Part shown: positions 29,348 to 38,600 of the stretch, one piece after another
How positions within the stretch are numbered: position 1 is the stretch's first letter
How the letters are laid out: each line of letters begins with the position of its first letter
NCBI RefSeq assembly: GCF_001431485.1
Contig: NZ_LDJM01000009.1
Coordinates: forward strand, 1-48,924
Direction: 5' to 3'
DNA length: 48,924 nt
Source of the DNA: Stenotrophomonas ginsengisoli
Lineage (GTDB): Bacteria > Pseudomonadota > Gammaproteobacteria > Xanthomonadales > Xanthomonadaceae
Position numbers and translations under genes: made by a program
The notes under the pieces: model-generated
Database searches by the model: none
The model's input: the letters and a program-made list of their open reading frames with translations, nothing else
Told to the model about the DNA's origin: nothing

Positions 29348-31393
29348 TCAAGGCGTGCTGGCCGTGTTCTCAGTGCTTGTGGCAGTGCCGATACCGGCAT
29401 CGGCCGGCAACTGCGCGCGCAGTACCGGCAGGCCGCTGCCCGGATGGGTGCCGATCACCGGTTGCCAGGGCTGCAGGGCCTGTTCCACCGCACGGATGGC
29501 CGGTACCGGGCCGGGGACCGGGCGCCACAGCCCGACCAGGTTCCAGTGGCGCTGGAACTGCAGGGTCTGGGCAGTACCCAGCCACAACGGCTGGTTGCCC
29601 GGCTGCAGGCGCACATCAGAACGCCACAGGCGCAGGGCATGAACCTGGTCGGCCTGATCGCCGGCCTTGAGCATCAGCAATGATTCGACCCGGGTATCCA
29701 GGGTGGCCGGCAATACCGGCACCTGGTCCGGGGCGCTGTCGCTGTCGAGCATGTGCAGGGCCTGTTCCCAGCCGGCTTGGCTCTGGCGGTGCCAGCCGGC
29801 CGCCTGCAATTGCTGGGCAACCTGGTCCAGCGGGCCAACCAGCTGGACATCCAGTGGCCAGCGCTGGTCATCATCAAACTCGTTGCGCACCGCCGGCAGC
29901 TGCTGCCAGCCCTGGTCATGCCAGGCCTCCAGCGGCAGGCTGATGGCCGCCGGGCTGTTGGGCTCGAACTTGGCCAGCTTGCTGTCCAGGTCGCGCGGGG
30001 CATAGAACAGGGCCGCGGCCAGGAAGGCGCCGTAGAACAGCCAGCACACCGGGGTGATCCAGAAGCCGCGGTTGAAGCGACGGCGGTAGGCGATGCCCAG
30101 CACCAGCAGCCAGAACAGGCCGAACAGCATCCCGCCGAACACATCGCTGAGCCAGTGCGCGCCCAGGTACAGACGGGCAAAGCCAATCGTGGTGACGATC
30201 GCCCCGGACACCAGATATGGCCAGACCCGGTTGCGCCCGGGCAACTCGCGGCCGATCAACACGGCAAAGAAGCCGAAGGTGATCGTGCTCATGGTCACCG
30301 CCACGGACGGGAAGCCGAAACCGCTGCTGGCCTCGGCCGGGCGCACCATGTCCACCGTGGCGGTCAGCAGTTCGGTCAGGGCCAGGCCGAAGGCCAGGGC
30401 CAGCAGCCAGTGCACCACGGCCATCCAGCGCCGGCGCCAGGCCAGGTAGCCCATGCCGGCGGCGATGGCCGGCAGCAGCACCTGCCAGTCACCCAGCGAG
30501 GCCAGCGCGGCCAGCGGGTAGTCGGCCAGCGGGTTGCGCAAGGAGAGCATGGCCTGGTGCACGGCCAGGTCCAGCTGCAACGGCTCGCCGTGGCTGACCA
30601 CGGTCATCAGCAGGGCAAATCCACCCCAGCCCAGGGCCAGCAGCATGACTGCCAGCACCGCCAGTGGCACGGCCTCGCGCCGCTGGGGGTCGAGCACGCC
30701 GACGGTGAACTGGCCCAGCAGCGGGTGGCGCCCGGACCAGGCCAACAGGGTGGCCAGCCAGCCGTCCAGGCGTTCGGCCGACCAGCGATAGGTGTACAGC
30801 ACCACTGCCCAGACCAGGCCGAGCACTGCCGCCAGTGCGGCCAGCACCACCAGCAGGCGCCCGGCCACCGCCGCCACGGCCTCGTAGGCCTGGCCCAGCA
30901 CCCAACCGGGCAACAGGAACAGCACGGCCCAGGAGACGGCGGCGATCAGGCTGGCGCGCAGGTACTTGTCCAGCGGCATCCTGGCCATGCCGGCCACGGC
31001 CGGCACGAACGGGCGGATGGCGCCGACATAGCGGGCGATCAGGATCGACTTGAACGCATTGCGGCGGAACATCAGCTCGCCGCGTTCCAGCAGTTGCGGA
31101 TGCTTGGAGAAGGGCCAGACACCGCGCAGGTGGTCGCCCCAGCGGCGCCCGACCCAATAGCTCAGGCCGTCGCCGGCCAGTGCACCCAGGGTGGCACACA
31201 GCACCGTGTACGGGCCGGACAGCTCACCCAGGCCGATCAGCACACCCACGGCGATCAACAGCGGCAGGGCCGGCACGATGGCGCCCAGCACAATGACCGA
31301 ATCGCAAAAAGCGATGGCGAAGACGACCACACCGGCCATTACGGGGTTGGCGGCGATCCACGCCAGCAGCCCATCAATCCAGGAAGCATTCAT
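29348..31393 (-). CDS. DedA-PAP2-LssY fusion membrane protein with degenerate phosphatase motifs
   Basis: A 681-residue inner-membrane protein. Residues 1-205 are a DedA/SNARE-associated domain (FCDSVIVLGAIVPALPLL, GDGLSYWVGRRWG, ARYVGAIRPFVPAVAGMARM). Residues about 240-430 have PAP2 phosphatase topology. Residues about 470-681 are a soluble LssY_C-type domain. In PAP2, motif 3 is intact (A406-R407 ... H413 ... D417). Motif 1 has R351-P352 but Thr at the usual Lys. Motif 2 reads FPSVAV where PSGH-like sequence is expected, so its acid/base His is missing. Related fusions act on lipid phosphates; catalysis here is doubtful. The ATG at 31393 starts the DedA domain. Confidence 0.88.
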   Translation of the reverse strand: MNASWIDGLLAWIAANPVMAGVVVFAIAFCDSVIVLGAIVPALPLLIAVGVLIGLGELSGPYTVLCATLGALAGDGLSYWVGRRWGDHLRGVWPFSKHPQLLERGELMFRRNAFKSILIARYVGAIRPFVPAVAGMARMPLDKYLRASLIAAVSWAVLFLLPGWVLGQAYEAVAAVAGRLLVVLAALAAVLGLVWAVVLYTYRWSAERLDGWLATLLAWSGRHPLLGQFTVGVLDPQRREAVPLAVLAVMLLALGWGGFALLMTVVSHGEPLQLDLAVHQAMLSLRNPLADYPLAALASLGDWQVLLPAIAAGMGYLAWRRRWMAVVHWLLALAFGLALTELLTATVDMVRPAEASSGFGFPSVAVTMSTITFGFFAVLIGRELPGRNRVWPYLVSGAIVTTIGFARLYLGAHWLSDVFGGMLFGLFWLLVLGIAYRRRFNRGFWITPVCWLFYGAFLAAALFYAPRDLDSKLAKFEPNSPAAISLPLEAWHDQGWQQLPAVRNEFDDDQRWPLDVQLVGPLDQVAQQLQAAGWHRQSQAGWEQALHMLDSDSAPDQVPVLPATLDTRVESLLMLKAGDQADQVHALRLWRSDVRLQPGNQPLWLGTAQTLQFQRHWNLVGLWRPVPGPVPAIRAVEQALQPWQPVIGTHPGSGLPVLRAQLPADAGIGTATSTENTASTP

Positions 31394-31477
31394 CGAAAAA
31401 GTATATCGATGCGAGGCAGTATTGCCTGCATGCACGTCACTCCCATTCAGCGGCGATCCTTGTCTACACTGCCGGCC

Positions 31478-32134
31478 ATGTGCAGTGAACCTTCCATCAC
31501 CGTCTTCAAGGCCGACAGCTTCGGCCGCATCCTGCTGGTGCAGCAGGACACGCGTCGCTTCATCCGCCGTGACCTCAGTGTGACCCCGCTGTGGCTGCGT
31601 CTGCCGGCCTGGTGGCTGGCCCGGCGCGAGGCACGGGCGCTGGCAGCGCTGGGTGACATGCCGGCCACGCCGCGCCTGCTGCACTGGGACGGTGTGCACC
31701 TGGAGCGCAGCTTCATGGACGGGGCGGCGATGTTCAAACGCCCGCCGCACGGCGACCAGGCCTATTTCCGCCAGGCCCGGCGGCTGCTGCAGCAGCTGCA
31801 CCGGCGCGGCATCGTCCACAACGACCTGGCCAAGGAAGCCAACTGGCTGGTGCAGGCCGATGGCAGCCCGGGGATCATCGATTTCCAGCTGGCCATGCTC
31901 GGCAAGCCGCGTTCGCGCTGGATGCGCCTGCTTGCCCGCGAGGACCTGCGCCACCTGCTCAAGCACAAGCGCACCTATTGCCCGCAGGCCATCACCGCAG
32001 TGGAGCGGCGGGTGCTCAAGCGCCGCTCCTGGCTGCGCGAGCTGTGGTTTGCCAGCGGCAAGCCGGTGTACCGCTTTGTCACCCGCAAACTGCTGCACTG
32101 GGAAGACAACGAAGGCCGCGGCCCGCGCCAGTGA
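31478..32134 (+). CDS. Kdo-kinase/RIO-like small kinase
   Basis: A 218-residue soluble protein with kinase catalytic motifs: HNDLAKEANWLV (114-125, catalytic loop HxDxxxxN) and GIIDFQLAM (IDF in place of DFG). The N-lobe Lys is not obvious. Such proteins in xanthomonads are annotated as RIO-like or lipopolysaccharide-core (Kdo/heptose) kinases; the substrate is uncertain. The Arg/Trp-rich C-terminus could bind membrane. TACACT (31465-31470) lies just 7 nt before ATG 31478, so the mRNA may be leaderless. An ATG at 31430 is in frame. Divergent from the DedA fusion. Confidence 0.8.
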   Translation: MCSEPSITVFKADSFGRILLVQQDTRRFIRRDLSVTPLWLRLPAWWLARREARALAALGDMPATPRLLHWDGVHLERSFMDGAAMFKRPPHGDQAYFRQARRLLQQLHRRGIVHNDLAKEANWLVQADGSPGIIDFQLAMLGKPRSRWMRLLAREDLRHLLKHKRTYCPQAITAVERRVLKRRSWLRELWFASGKPVYRFVTRKLLHWEDNEGRGPRQ

Positions 32135-32278
32135 TGCCCTTGCCGCCCGCCTTGTGCGGGTGCAGCTGCCATTGCTGCAGCCAGCGTTGCCGGCCGGCGT
32201 CAGCTGTCAGATCTGAGGGTGGCTGACGCGCCCCCGCATAAACCTGCGGTCCGCCGCTTTGCGCGCCCGGCCCGGCAA

Positions 32279-33154
32279 TTACTGGCCGAAGTGCTGGGGC
32301 AGCTCATGCCCGCACTGGTTGCAGTAGCGGGCCTTGTAGACATGGTCCTCGCTGCCGCAGATCACGCAGCCGCGGTGGTCGGGGCGGTTGTCGTCACGCT
32401 GCCGGCGCAGGATGTCGTTGGCCAGTTCGGCGGTGTAGATGCCGGTGGGCACGGCCAGGATCGAATAGCCGATCAGGATCAGCACCGAGGTCAGCAGGCG
32501 CCCCAGCGGGGTATGCGGGACCATGTCGCCGTAGCCCACCGTGCCCATGGTCACGATCGCCCAGTACATGCTGTGCGGGATCGAGGTGAAGCCGTTTTTC
32601 GGGCCTTCGATGACATACATCAGGGCGCCGGCGACCACGGTCACGGTGATCACGGTGAACAGGAACAGCAGGATCTTGCGCCGGCTGCGCCACAACGCGC
32701 CGATCAACACGCCGCTCTCGTCGATGTAGCGGGTCAGCTTGAGGATGCGGAACACCCGCAGCACGCGCAAGAAGCGCACTGCCAGCAGGGCCTGGGCGCC
32801 GGGGATGAACAGCGACAGGTAGGCCGGCAGGATCGAGACCAGGTCGATGATGCCCCAGCTGCTCAGCGCGTAGCGGTGGGGGCGCAGCACCACCTTCAGG
32901 CGCAGCACGTACTCGGCGGTGAACAGGATGGTGAAAAACCACTCCACCCCGTACAGCCAGCCGGAGAAGCGCTGGTGGATGGCCTGCACGCTGTCGAGCA
33001 TGATCACCGCCACGCTGGCGATGATGGTCAGCACCAGGGCCACGTCGAAGGCGCGCGAGGGCGGGGTGTCGTGGCGGTGGATGATGTCAAACCAACGCTT
33101 GCGCCAGCCGGTCTCGCTGGCCGGGTTCAGCTGGGGGGTGGTGAAAAGTTTCAT
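32279..33154 (-). CDS. Voltage-gated-type K+ channel with C-terminal zinc ribbon
   Basis: A 291-residue inner-membrane protein of the six-helix ion-transport family. The S4 helix carries regularly spaced arginines (VRFLRVLRVFRILKLTR, 126-142), and the pore has the K+ selectivity filter TVGYGD (205-210) followed by the S6 helix. After S6 a 50-residue tail has two CxxC pairs (Cys263/266 and Cys278/281, CVICG and CNQCG), a likely zinc ribbon in the cytoplasm. The start is ATG 33154, with ATG 33163 as alternative. Divergent from the argD-like gene by 69 nt. Confidence 0.92.
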   Translation of the reverse strand: MKLFTTPQLNPASETGWRKRWFDIIHRHDTPPSRAFDVALVLTIIASVAVIMLDSVQAIHQRFSGWLYGVEWFFTILFTAEYVLRLKVVLRPHRYALSSWGIIDLVSILPAYLSLFIPGAQALLAVRFLRVLRVFRILKLTRYIDESGVLIGALWRSRRKILLFLFTVITVTVVAGALMYVIEGPKNGFTSIPHSMYWAIVTMGTVGYGDMVPHTPLGRLLTSVLILIGYSILAVPTGIYTAELANDILRRQRDDNRPDHRGCVICGSEDHVYKARYCNQCGHELPQHFGQ

Positions 33155-33223
33155 GGCCGGCATTGTGCCGCAGGGCGGGGAATGGAGGACAATGGCTACT
33201 TTCCCATCAAGCCCGTTACCGCC

Positions 33224-34450
33224 ATGAGTGCTGACACCGCCGACCTGCTGTCCAAGTCTTCCTACTACCTGCCGGTGTATGCACCGCGCCAGCTGGTGCT
33301 GGAGCGCGGCCAGGGTGCGCGCGTCTGGGACGTGGAAGGGCGTGAGTTCATCGACCTGGCCGCCGGCATCGCAGTGTGCTCGCTGGGCCACAACGATGCC
33401 GACCTGAAGGCCGCCCTGCTGGCCCAGGCCGAGAAGCTGTGGCACGTGTCCAACGTGTTCTACACCGAACCGGCCCTGCGCCTGGCCGAGGAGCTGGTGG
33501 GCGCGTCGAAGTTCGCCGAGCGGGTGTTCTTCTGCAATTCCGGCGCAGAAGCCAACGAGGTGGCGATCAAGCTGATCCGCAAGTGGGCTTCCAACGCCGG
33601 CCGTGATGCCGCCAAGCGCACCATCGTGACCTGCCGTGGCAGCTTCCACGGCCGCACCCTGGCCACGGTGACCGCCACCGCCCAGCCCAAGTACCAAGCC
33701 GGCTACGAGCCGCTGCCGGGTGGCTTCCGCTACATCGATTTCAACGACGTGGCCCAGCTGGAAGAAGCGATGGCCAGCGGAGACGTGGCCGCGGTGATGT
33801 TCGAGCCGGTGCAGGGCGAAGGCGGCGTGGTCCCGGCCAGCGCGGAATTCATGGCGCGCGCCCGTGAACTGTGTGATGCGCACGACGCGCTGCTGGTGTT
33901 TGACGAAATCCAGGTCGGCATGGGCCGCAGTGGCCAGCTGTTCGCACACTGGAACTGGAACGTGACCCCGGACATCGTGACCCTGGCCAAGGCCCTGGGC
34001 TGCGGCTTCCCGATCGGCGCGATGCTGGCCGGCCCGAAGGTGGCCAGCGCCATGGGGGTGGGCTCGCACGGCACCACCTTCGGCGGCAACCCGCTGGCCA
34101 CCGCCGTGGCCCGCGTCGCCCTGGCCAAGCTGTCCAGCGCCGAAATCCACGCCAATGTGGCGCGCCAGTCGGCCGCGCTGCGGGCCGGGCTGGAGGCGAT
34201 CAATGCCGAGTTCGGCCTGTTCTCTGAAGTGCGCGGCATGGGCCTGATGATGGGCGCCGTGCTCAAGGACGAATACGCCGCCGATGCCGGCAAGCTGCTG
34301 GATCTGGCTGCCGAACAGCAGGTGCTGATCCTGCTGGCCGGTGCCAGCGTGCTGCGCTTTGTGCCGGCGTTGAACATCACCGACGAGGAGCTGGCCGAAG
34401 GCCTGGCCCGCGTACGCAAGGCACTTGCCGCTTACCTCGCCGCGCGCTGA
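33224..34450 (+). CDS. argD: Acetylornithine/succinylornithine-type aminotransferase
   Basis: A 408-residue class III PLP aminotransferase. Motifs: GREFIDLAAGIAVCSLGH, FFCNSGAEANEVAIKLIRK, FHGRTLATVTAT, MFEPVQGEGG, VFDEIQVGMGRSG, and the PLP Lys in TLAKALGCGFPIGAM. Closest to ArgD/AstC, which act in arginine synthesis or degradation; no other arg gene is adjacent, so the direction is unclear. ATG 33224. GACAAT (33188-33193) upstream is a plausible -10. A terminator follows at 34483. Confidence 0.92.
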   Translation: MSADTADLLSKSSYYLPVYAPRQLVLERGQGARVWDVEGREFIDLAAGIAVCSLGHNDADLKAALLAQAEKLWHVSNVFYTEPALRLAEELVGASKFAERVFFCNSGAEANEVAIKLIRKWASNAGRDAAKRTIVTCRGSFHGRTLATVTATAQPKYQAGYEPLPGGFRYIDFNDVAQLEEAMASGDVAAVMFEPVQGEGGVVPASAEFMARARELCDAHDALLVFDEIQVGMGRSGQLFAHWNWNVTPDIVTLAKALGCGFPIGAMLAGPKVASAMGVGSHGTTFGGNPLATAVARVALAKLSSAEIHANVARQSAALRAGLEAINAEFGLFSEVRGMGLMMGAVLKDEYAADAGKLLDLAAEQQVLILLAGASVLRFVPALNITDEELAEGLARVRKALAAYLAAR

Positions 34451-34482
34451 GGCAACACATCGCACCATTGCATGCATAAAAG

Positions 34483-34507
34483 AAGGAGGCCATTGGCCTC
34501 CTTTTTT
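34483..34507. terminator. Intrinsic terminator between convergent argD-like and HAD genes
   Basis: AAGGAGGCC (34483-34491) and GGCCTCCTT (34495-34503), loop ATT, then Ts to 34507; As on the left side give a weaker minus-strand signal. Confidence 0.8.
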
Positions 34508-34522
34508 GTGGGCCGGTGCTGT

Positions 34523-35158
34523 TCAGCGCAGCAGCTGGTGGCGCTTGAGCACTTTGCGCAAGGACTGGGTGTGGTGGGCGGTGTCGGCCATCAGCCCGGC
34601 GGCACGGGCCCCGCGCACGTTGACAAACAGGTTGTCGATGAACAGCGTGCTGGCCGGTTCGCCCTCCAGCTGCTGCAGCGCGCGCTGGAAGCAGGCTGGA
34701 TCGGGTTTGCGCAGCCCCAACGCGCCGGAGGTAAGTACCCGGCTGGCATCCAGCCCGGGCAGCGCCAGGGCCTGGGCGATCGGTCCGGCCAGCAGCTGTG
34801 GATTGTTGCTGAGCACGGCCAGCGCGCAGTTCCCGCGCAGTTGCTGCAGCAGCCAGCGGCACTCCTGGCGTAGCGAGGTGGCGGCCAGGCGCGCCTGCAG
34901 CCACTGCTCTGCGCCCAGCGCCTGCTGTAGCTGTTCACCCAGCCGTTGCCAGGGCAGGGCGCCAGCGGTGGACGGACTGGCCGCCGCACGGTGCAGTGCG
35001 GCCTCGACCACCGCCGGATCACGGCCCAGCTGGCGGGCCAGCTGCGTCACCAGGGTCGGGTGATGGAAGTCGGCCAGCACACCATCAAAATCCAGCAGCA
35101 ACAGACGGGGAGGGGAAATGTCAGGCCTGCCATCGAAAAGGAAACGTGCAGCCGGCAC
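34523..35158 (-). CDS. HAD-superfamily hydrolase
   Basis: About 211 residues from a GTG at 35158; the true start is uncertain. The catalytic motif LLLLDFDGVLADFH (nucleophile Asp and DxD) is followed by a helical cap. Motif II is LAVLSNNP, motif III Lys is in LRKPDPACF, and motif IV is LFIDNLFVNVRGARAAG. It resembles small phosphoglycolate/haloacid-type hydrolases; the substrate is unknown. The open frame runs upstream to 35275 without domain similarity. Convergent with argD. Confidence 0.85.
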   Translation of the reverse strand: MPAARFLFDGRPDISPPRLLLLDFDGVLADFHHPTLVTQLARQLGRDPAVVEAALHRAAASPSTAGALPWQRLGEQLQQALGAEQWLQARLAATSLRQECRWLLQQLRGNCALAVLSNNPQLLAGPIAQALALPGLDASRVLTSGALGLRKPDPACFQRALQQLEGEPASTLFIDNLFVNVRGARAAGLMADTAHHTQSLRKVLKRHQLLR

Positions 35159-35655
35159 TGTAAGCCAAGCGGTCGTCCTGGCCAGCTCCCGGGGGCATTG
35201 AAAGCGCCGACCTGGGTGCAAGCCCCATGGGTACGGATCGCTTCCCGGACAGCCGCCTACCTGTTGTGCTGGCATGGTTTTGCCGGATGCGATTAGAATG
35301 CGCGCTGGGTCACACTTCGTTCATCTGCCGGTTGCGCTTTCGCAGCGCGGCGTGATGGCGTGTTGCCGGGCAAGCGTCAGGCCAGGCAATCGCCGGCCCG
35401 CTGTGCGCACAGCGTACAGGCACTGACGTCCTGCCTCCCTCCTTTGCGGCCTGCATACGCCAGGGGCTCCATCAGTCAGGGCCAGCGCTGTAGCCCCGGT
35501 TGAACCTGTCTTGCCGCGGTAAACCCTGTCTGGATCTGCGGGTGGGGTGCTGGTGTTGTGCTGTTGCTGCCTGTCTTTCTGCCTTGCGGGTTGGCTGTTG
35601 CCCGCAGGGTCACCGGTTTCTACCCCTTCTTGTTCGTGTTTTCGGAGATTCACGC
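35159..35655. other. About 500-nt non-coding stretch before the autotransporter
   Basis: No gene is credible here. Near 35580-35605 an inverted repeat (TGCGGG/CCCGCA) can form a hairpin without a T-run. The last 15 nt hold the ribosome site CGGAGA (35643-35648). The region could carry a long leader for the autotransporter; no known riboswitch was recognised. Confidence 0.4.
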
Positions 35656-38600
35656 ATGCCGTTCCTCCGCAGGTTCCTGATCCTCGCGTTTGCCCTGTTC
35701 CCGCTGCTGGTGGTGGCCTCGGCGCAGGCGGCGATCACCGCGCGTGTCACCTACCAGAGCCATGCCGCGTATCTGGCCAATGGCAACTCGGCGCCGGGTG
35801 CGCTGGTGTTCCGGCGCAGCCCGGGCAATGGCGACCAGAACAACGCGGTCGGGGTGGCCTGGCTGGAGCTCAATGGCAATGTCAGCAACCTGCCAGTTGA
35901 CCTGGGTACCACGCCGGGCTGGTTCACGGTGACCTACATGGACAGCGGGGCGATGCAGGCCCGGGGCTGCACCACCAGCCCGCTGAGCTTCTTCAATTTC
36001 CAGTACCTGGCCGATGGCCAGAGCATCGATATCACCATCACCTGCACGATGCCCGACAACACGCCGCCGACGCTGGTCAGCGCGGCGACCTCGACCAATG
36101 GCAGCCAGGTCATCCTCAATTGGTCGGAGGCGATTGATTATTACGGCAACGGCGAGGACTTCCGCCTTTACCAGAGTGGCACGCTGCGCACGATCACTGC
36201 CGCCAGCTATGCCGGCTCGCAGTTGTCGCTGACGGTGAGCCCGGCGATCAATGCCGGCACCACGGTGACCCTGGACTATGTCGATAACGGCAACCTGTAC
36301 GACTATGCGGGCAATCCGCCGGCCAACTTCAGCGGGCGGCCTGTGACCAACAACGTGTCCGGTGGCCTGCCGCCGAATGTCACCGACGCCAGGATCAGCA
36401 TTGCCGGCGCCACCGGCAACGGCGGTGTCTTCCGGCGGGGGGATAGCGTCACGGCCAGCTGGAACAACACCGCCAGCGGCGACAACAACAGCGGCGTTAC
36501 CGCGGTGAGCGTGGATTTCAGCCAGTTCGGCGGCGGGGCTGCCGTGGCGGCAACCAACAGTGCTGGCACCTGGACCGCCACCTCGGCGGTCGCCGCCGGC
36601 ATCACCGCCAGCAACCGCAATGTCAGTATCACCGCCAGCAACAGCAATGGCAGCACCACCCGGGCCGACACCAGCAACGCCACGGTGGACAGCGTTGTGC
36701 CCACTGTTGTCAGCATCGCACCGGCTGCCGGGGCGTTACCCACCAATACCACGGTGAATTTCACGGCCAGCTTCAGTGAGGCGGTGACCGGTGTTTCCAC
36801 CGACGATTTCACCCTGGTCGGGACCGGCAGCGCAACAGGCAGCATCGCCAGCGCTTCCGGCAGCGGCAGCAGCTACACCGTCACCGTCAATGGCATCACC
36901 GGCAATGGTACGCTCAAGCTCAACCTCAACGCCTCCACCAATATCAGCGATACGGCTGGCAACAGCGGCCTGGCCGCTTTCACCGCCGGCACGACACATA
37001 CCGTAGCCATTGCAACGGCGCCAGGCGCTCCGACCATCGGCACGGCCACGGCCGGTGATGCGCAGGCCTCGGTGAGCTTCAGCGCTCCGGCCAGCAATGG
37101 CGGCTCGGCGATCACTGGTTATACGGTCACCTCCAATCCGGGGGGCATCACCGCTGGCGGCAACGGTTTCACCACCTCGCCCATCACCCTGAGCGGCCTG
37201 AGCAATGGCACCGCCTACACCTTCACGGTGACCGCGACCAACGCCGTTGGAACCAGTACGGCGTCGGCCGCGAGCAACAGCGTGACGCCGAAGGCCAACC
37301 AGACCATCACCTTCAGCAACCCCGGTGCGCAGAACTTCGGCACCACGCCGACGTTGAGCGCCACCGCCTCCTCCGGCTTGCCGGTCAGCCTCAGCTCGGC
37401 CACCACCGGGGTATGCACCATCACCAGCGGCGGCACCCTGACCTTCATCACCGCCGGCAGCTGCACCATCAATGCCGACCAGGCCGGCAATGCCGCGACC
37501 AATGCCGCCACGACCATCAGCCAATCGTTCCTGGTCAATGCGGTAGCACCTGGGGCACCGGTGATCGGCACCGCTACAGCGGGCAATACCCAAGCCAGCG
37601 TGAGCTTCAGCGCGCCGGTCAATACCGGTGGCAGCAGCATCACCGGCTATACCGTTACCGCCAATCCCGGCGGCGCCACGGCCAGCGGTGCCGCTTCGCC
37701 GCTGGTGGTCAGCGGGCTGAGCAACGGGCAGGCCTACACCTTCACGGTGACTGCCACCAATGTGGCCGGTACCGGTCCGGCCTCGGCTGCTTCCAACGCG
37801 GTGACGCCGGCCGCGCCGCAGGTCATCACCTTCGCCAACCCCGGCGCGCAGAACTTCGGCACCACGCCGACCCTGACGGCCAGCGCTGATTCCAACCTGC
37901 CGGTGAGCTTCACCTCGGCAACCCCCGCGGTGTGCACGATCACCAGTGGTGGCCTGCTCGGGTTCGCCAGTACCGGCAGCTGCACCATCCATGCCGACCA
38001 GCCGGGCAATGCCAGCTACCTGCCTGCCCCCCGGATCAGCCGGACCTTCAGCGTCAACGGGGTGGTTCCCGGCGCGCCGACCATCGGTACGGCCACGGTC
38101 GCCGGTGCCAGCGCGGTGAGTGTGGGCTTCAGCGCCCCGCTGTTCGATGGTGGTGCGGCCATCACTGGCTACACCGTCATTTCCAGCCCGGGCGGCCTCA
38201 CCGCCACCGGCGCTGGCTCGCCGATCACCGTCACCGGGCTGACGCCGGGGACGAGCTATACCTTTGTGGTCACCGCCACCAATGCCAACGGCACCGGTGC
38301 GGCCTCGGCCCCGTCCAATGCGGTCACGCCGGTGCCGCCGCTGGCGGTGGCGCCGGTGAGCGCCACCGTGGCCTATGGGACGGCCAGCCCGATCAGCCTG
38401 GCCATCACTGGCGCGGCCTCCTCGGTGGCGGTGGCCACGGCACCGGCCCATGGCACTGCGGTGGCCAGCGGCACCACCATCACCTACACCCCGGCGCCCG
38501 GCTATGCCGGCAGCGACAGCTTCAGCTACACCGCCAGTGATGCCTACACCACCACGGCCGCGGCGACGGTGAGCATCACCGTCAGTGCACCGACCGTGAT

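Noticed and set aside
29753..32134. A 793-codon plus-strand gene including the kinase
   Set aside because: The upstream part is antisense to the DedA/PAP2/LssY fusion; only the last 218 codons have kinase motifs.
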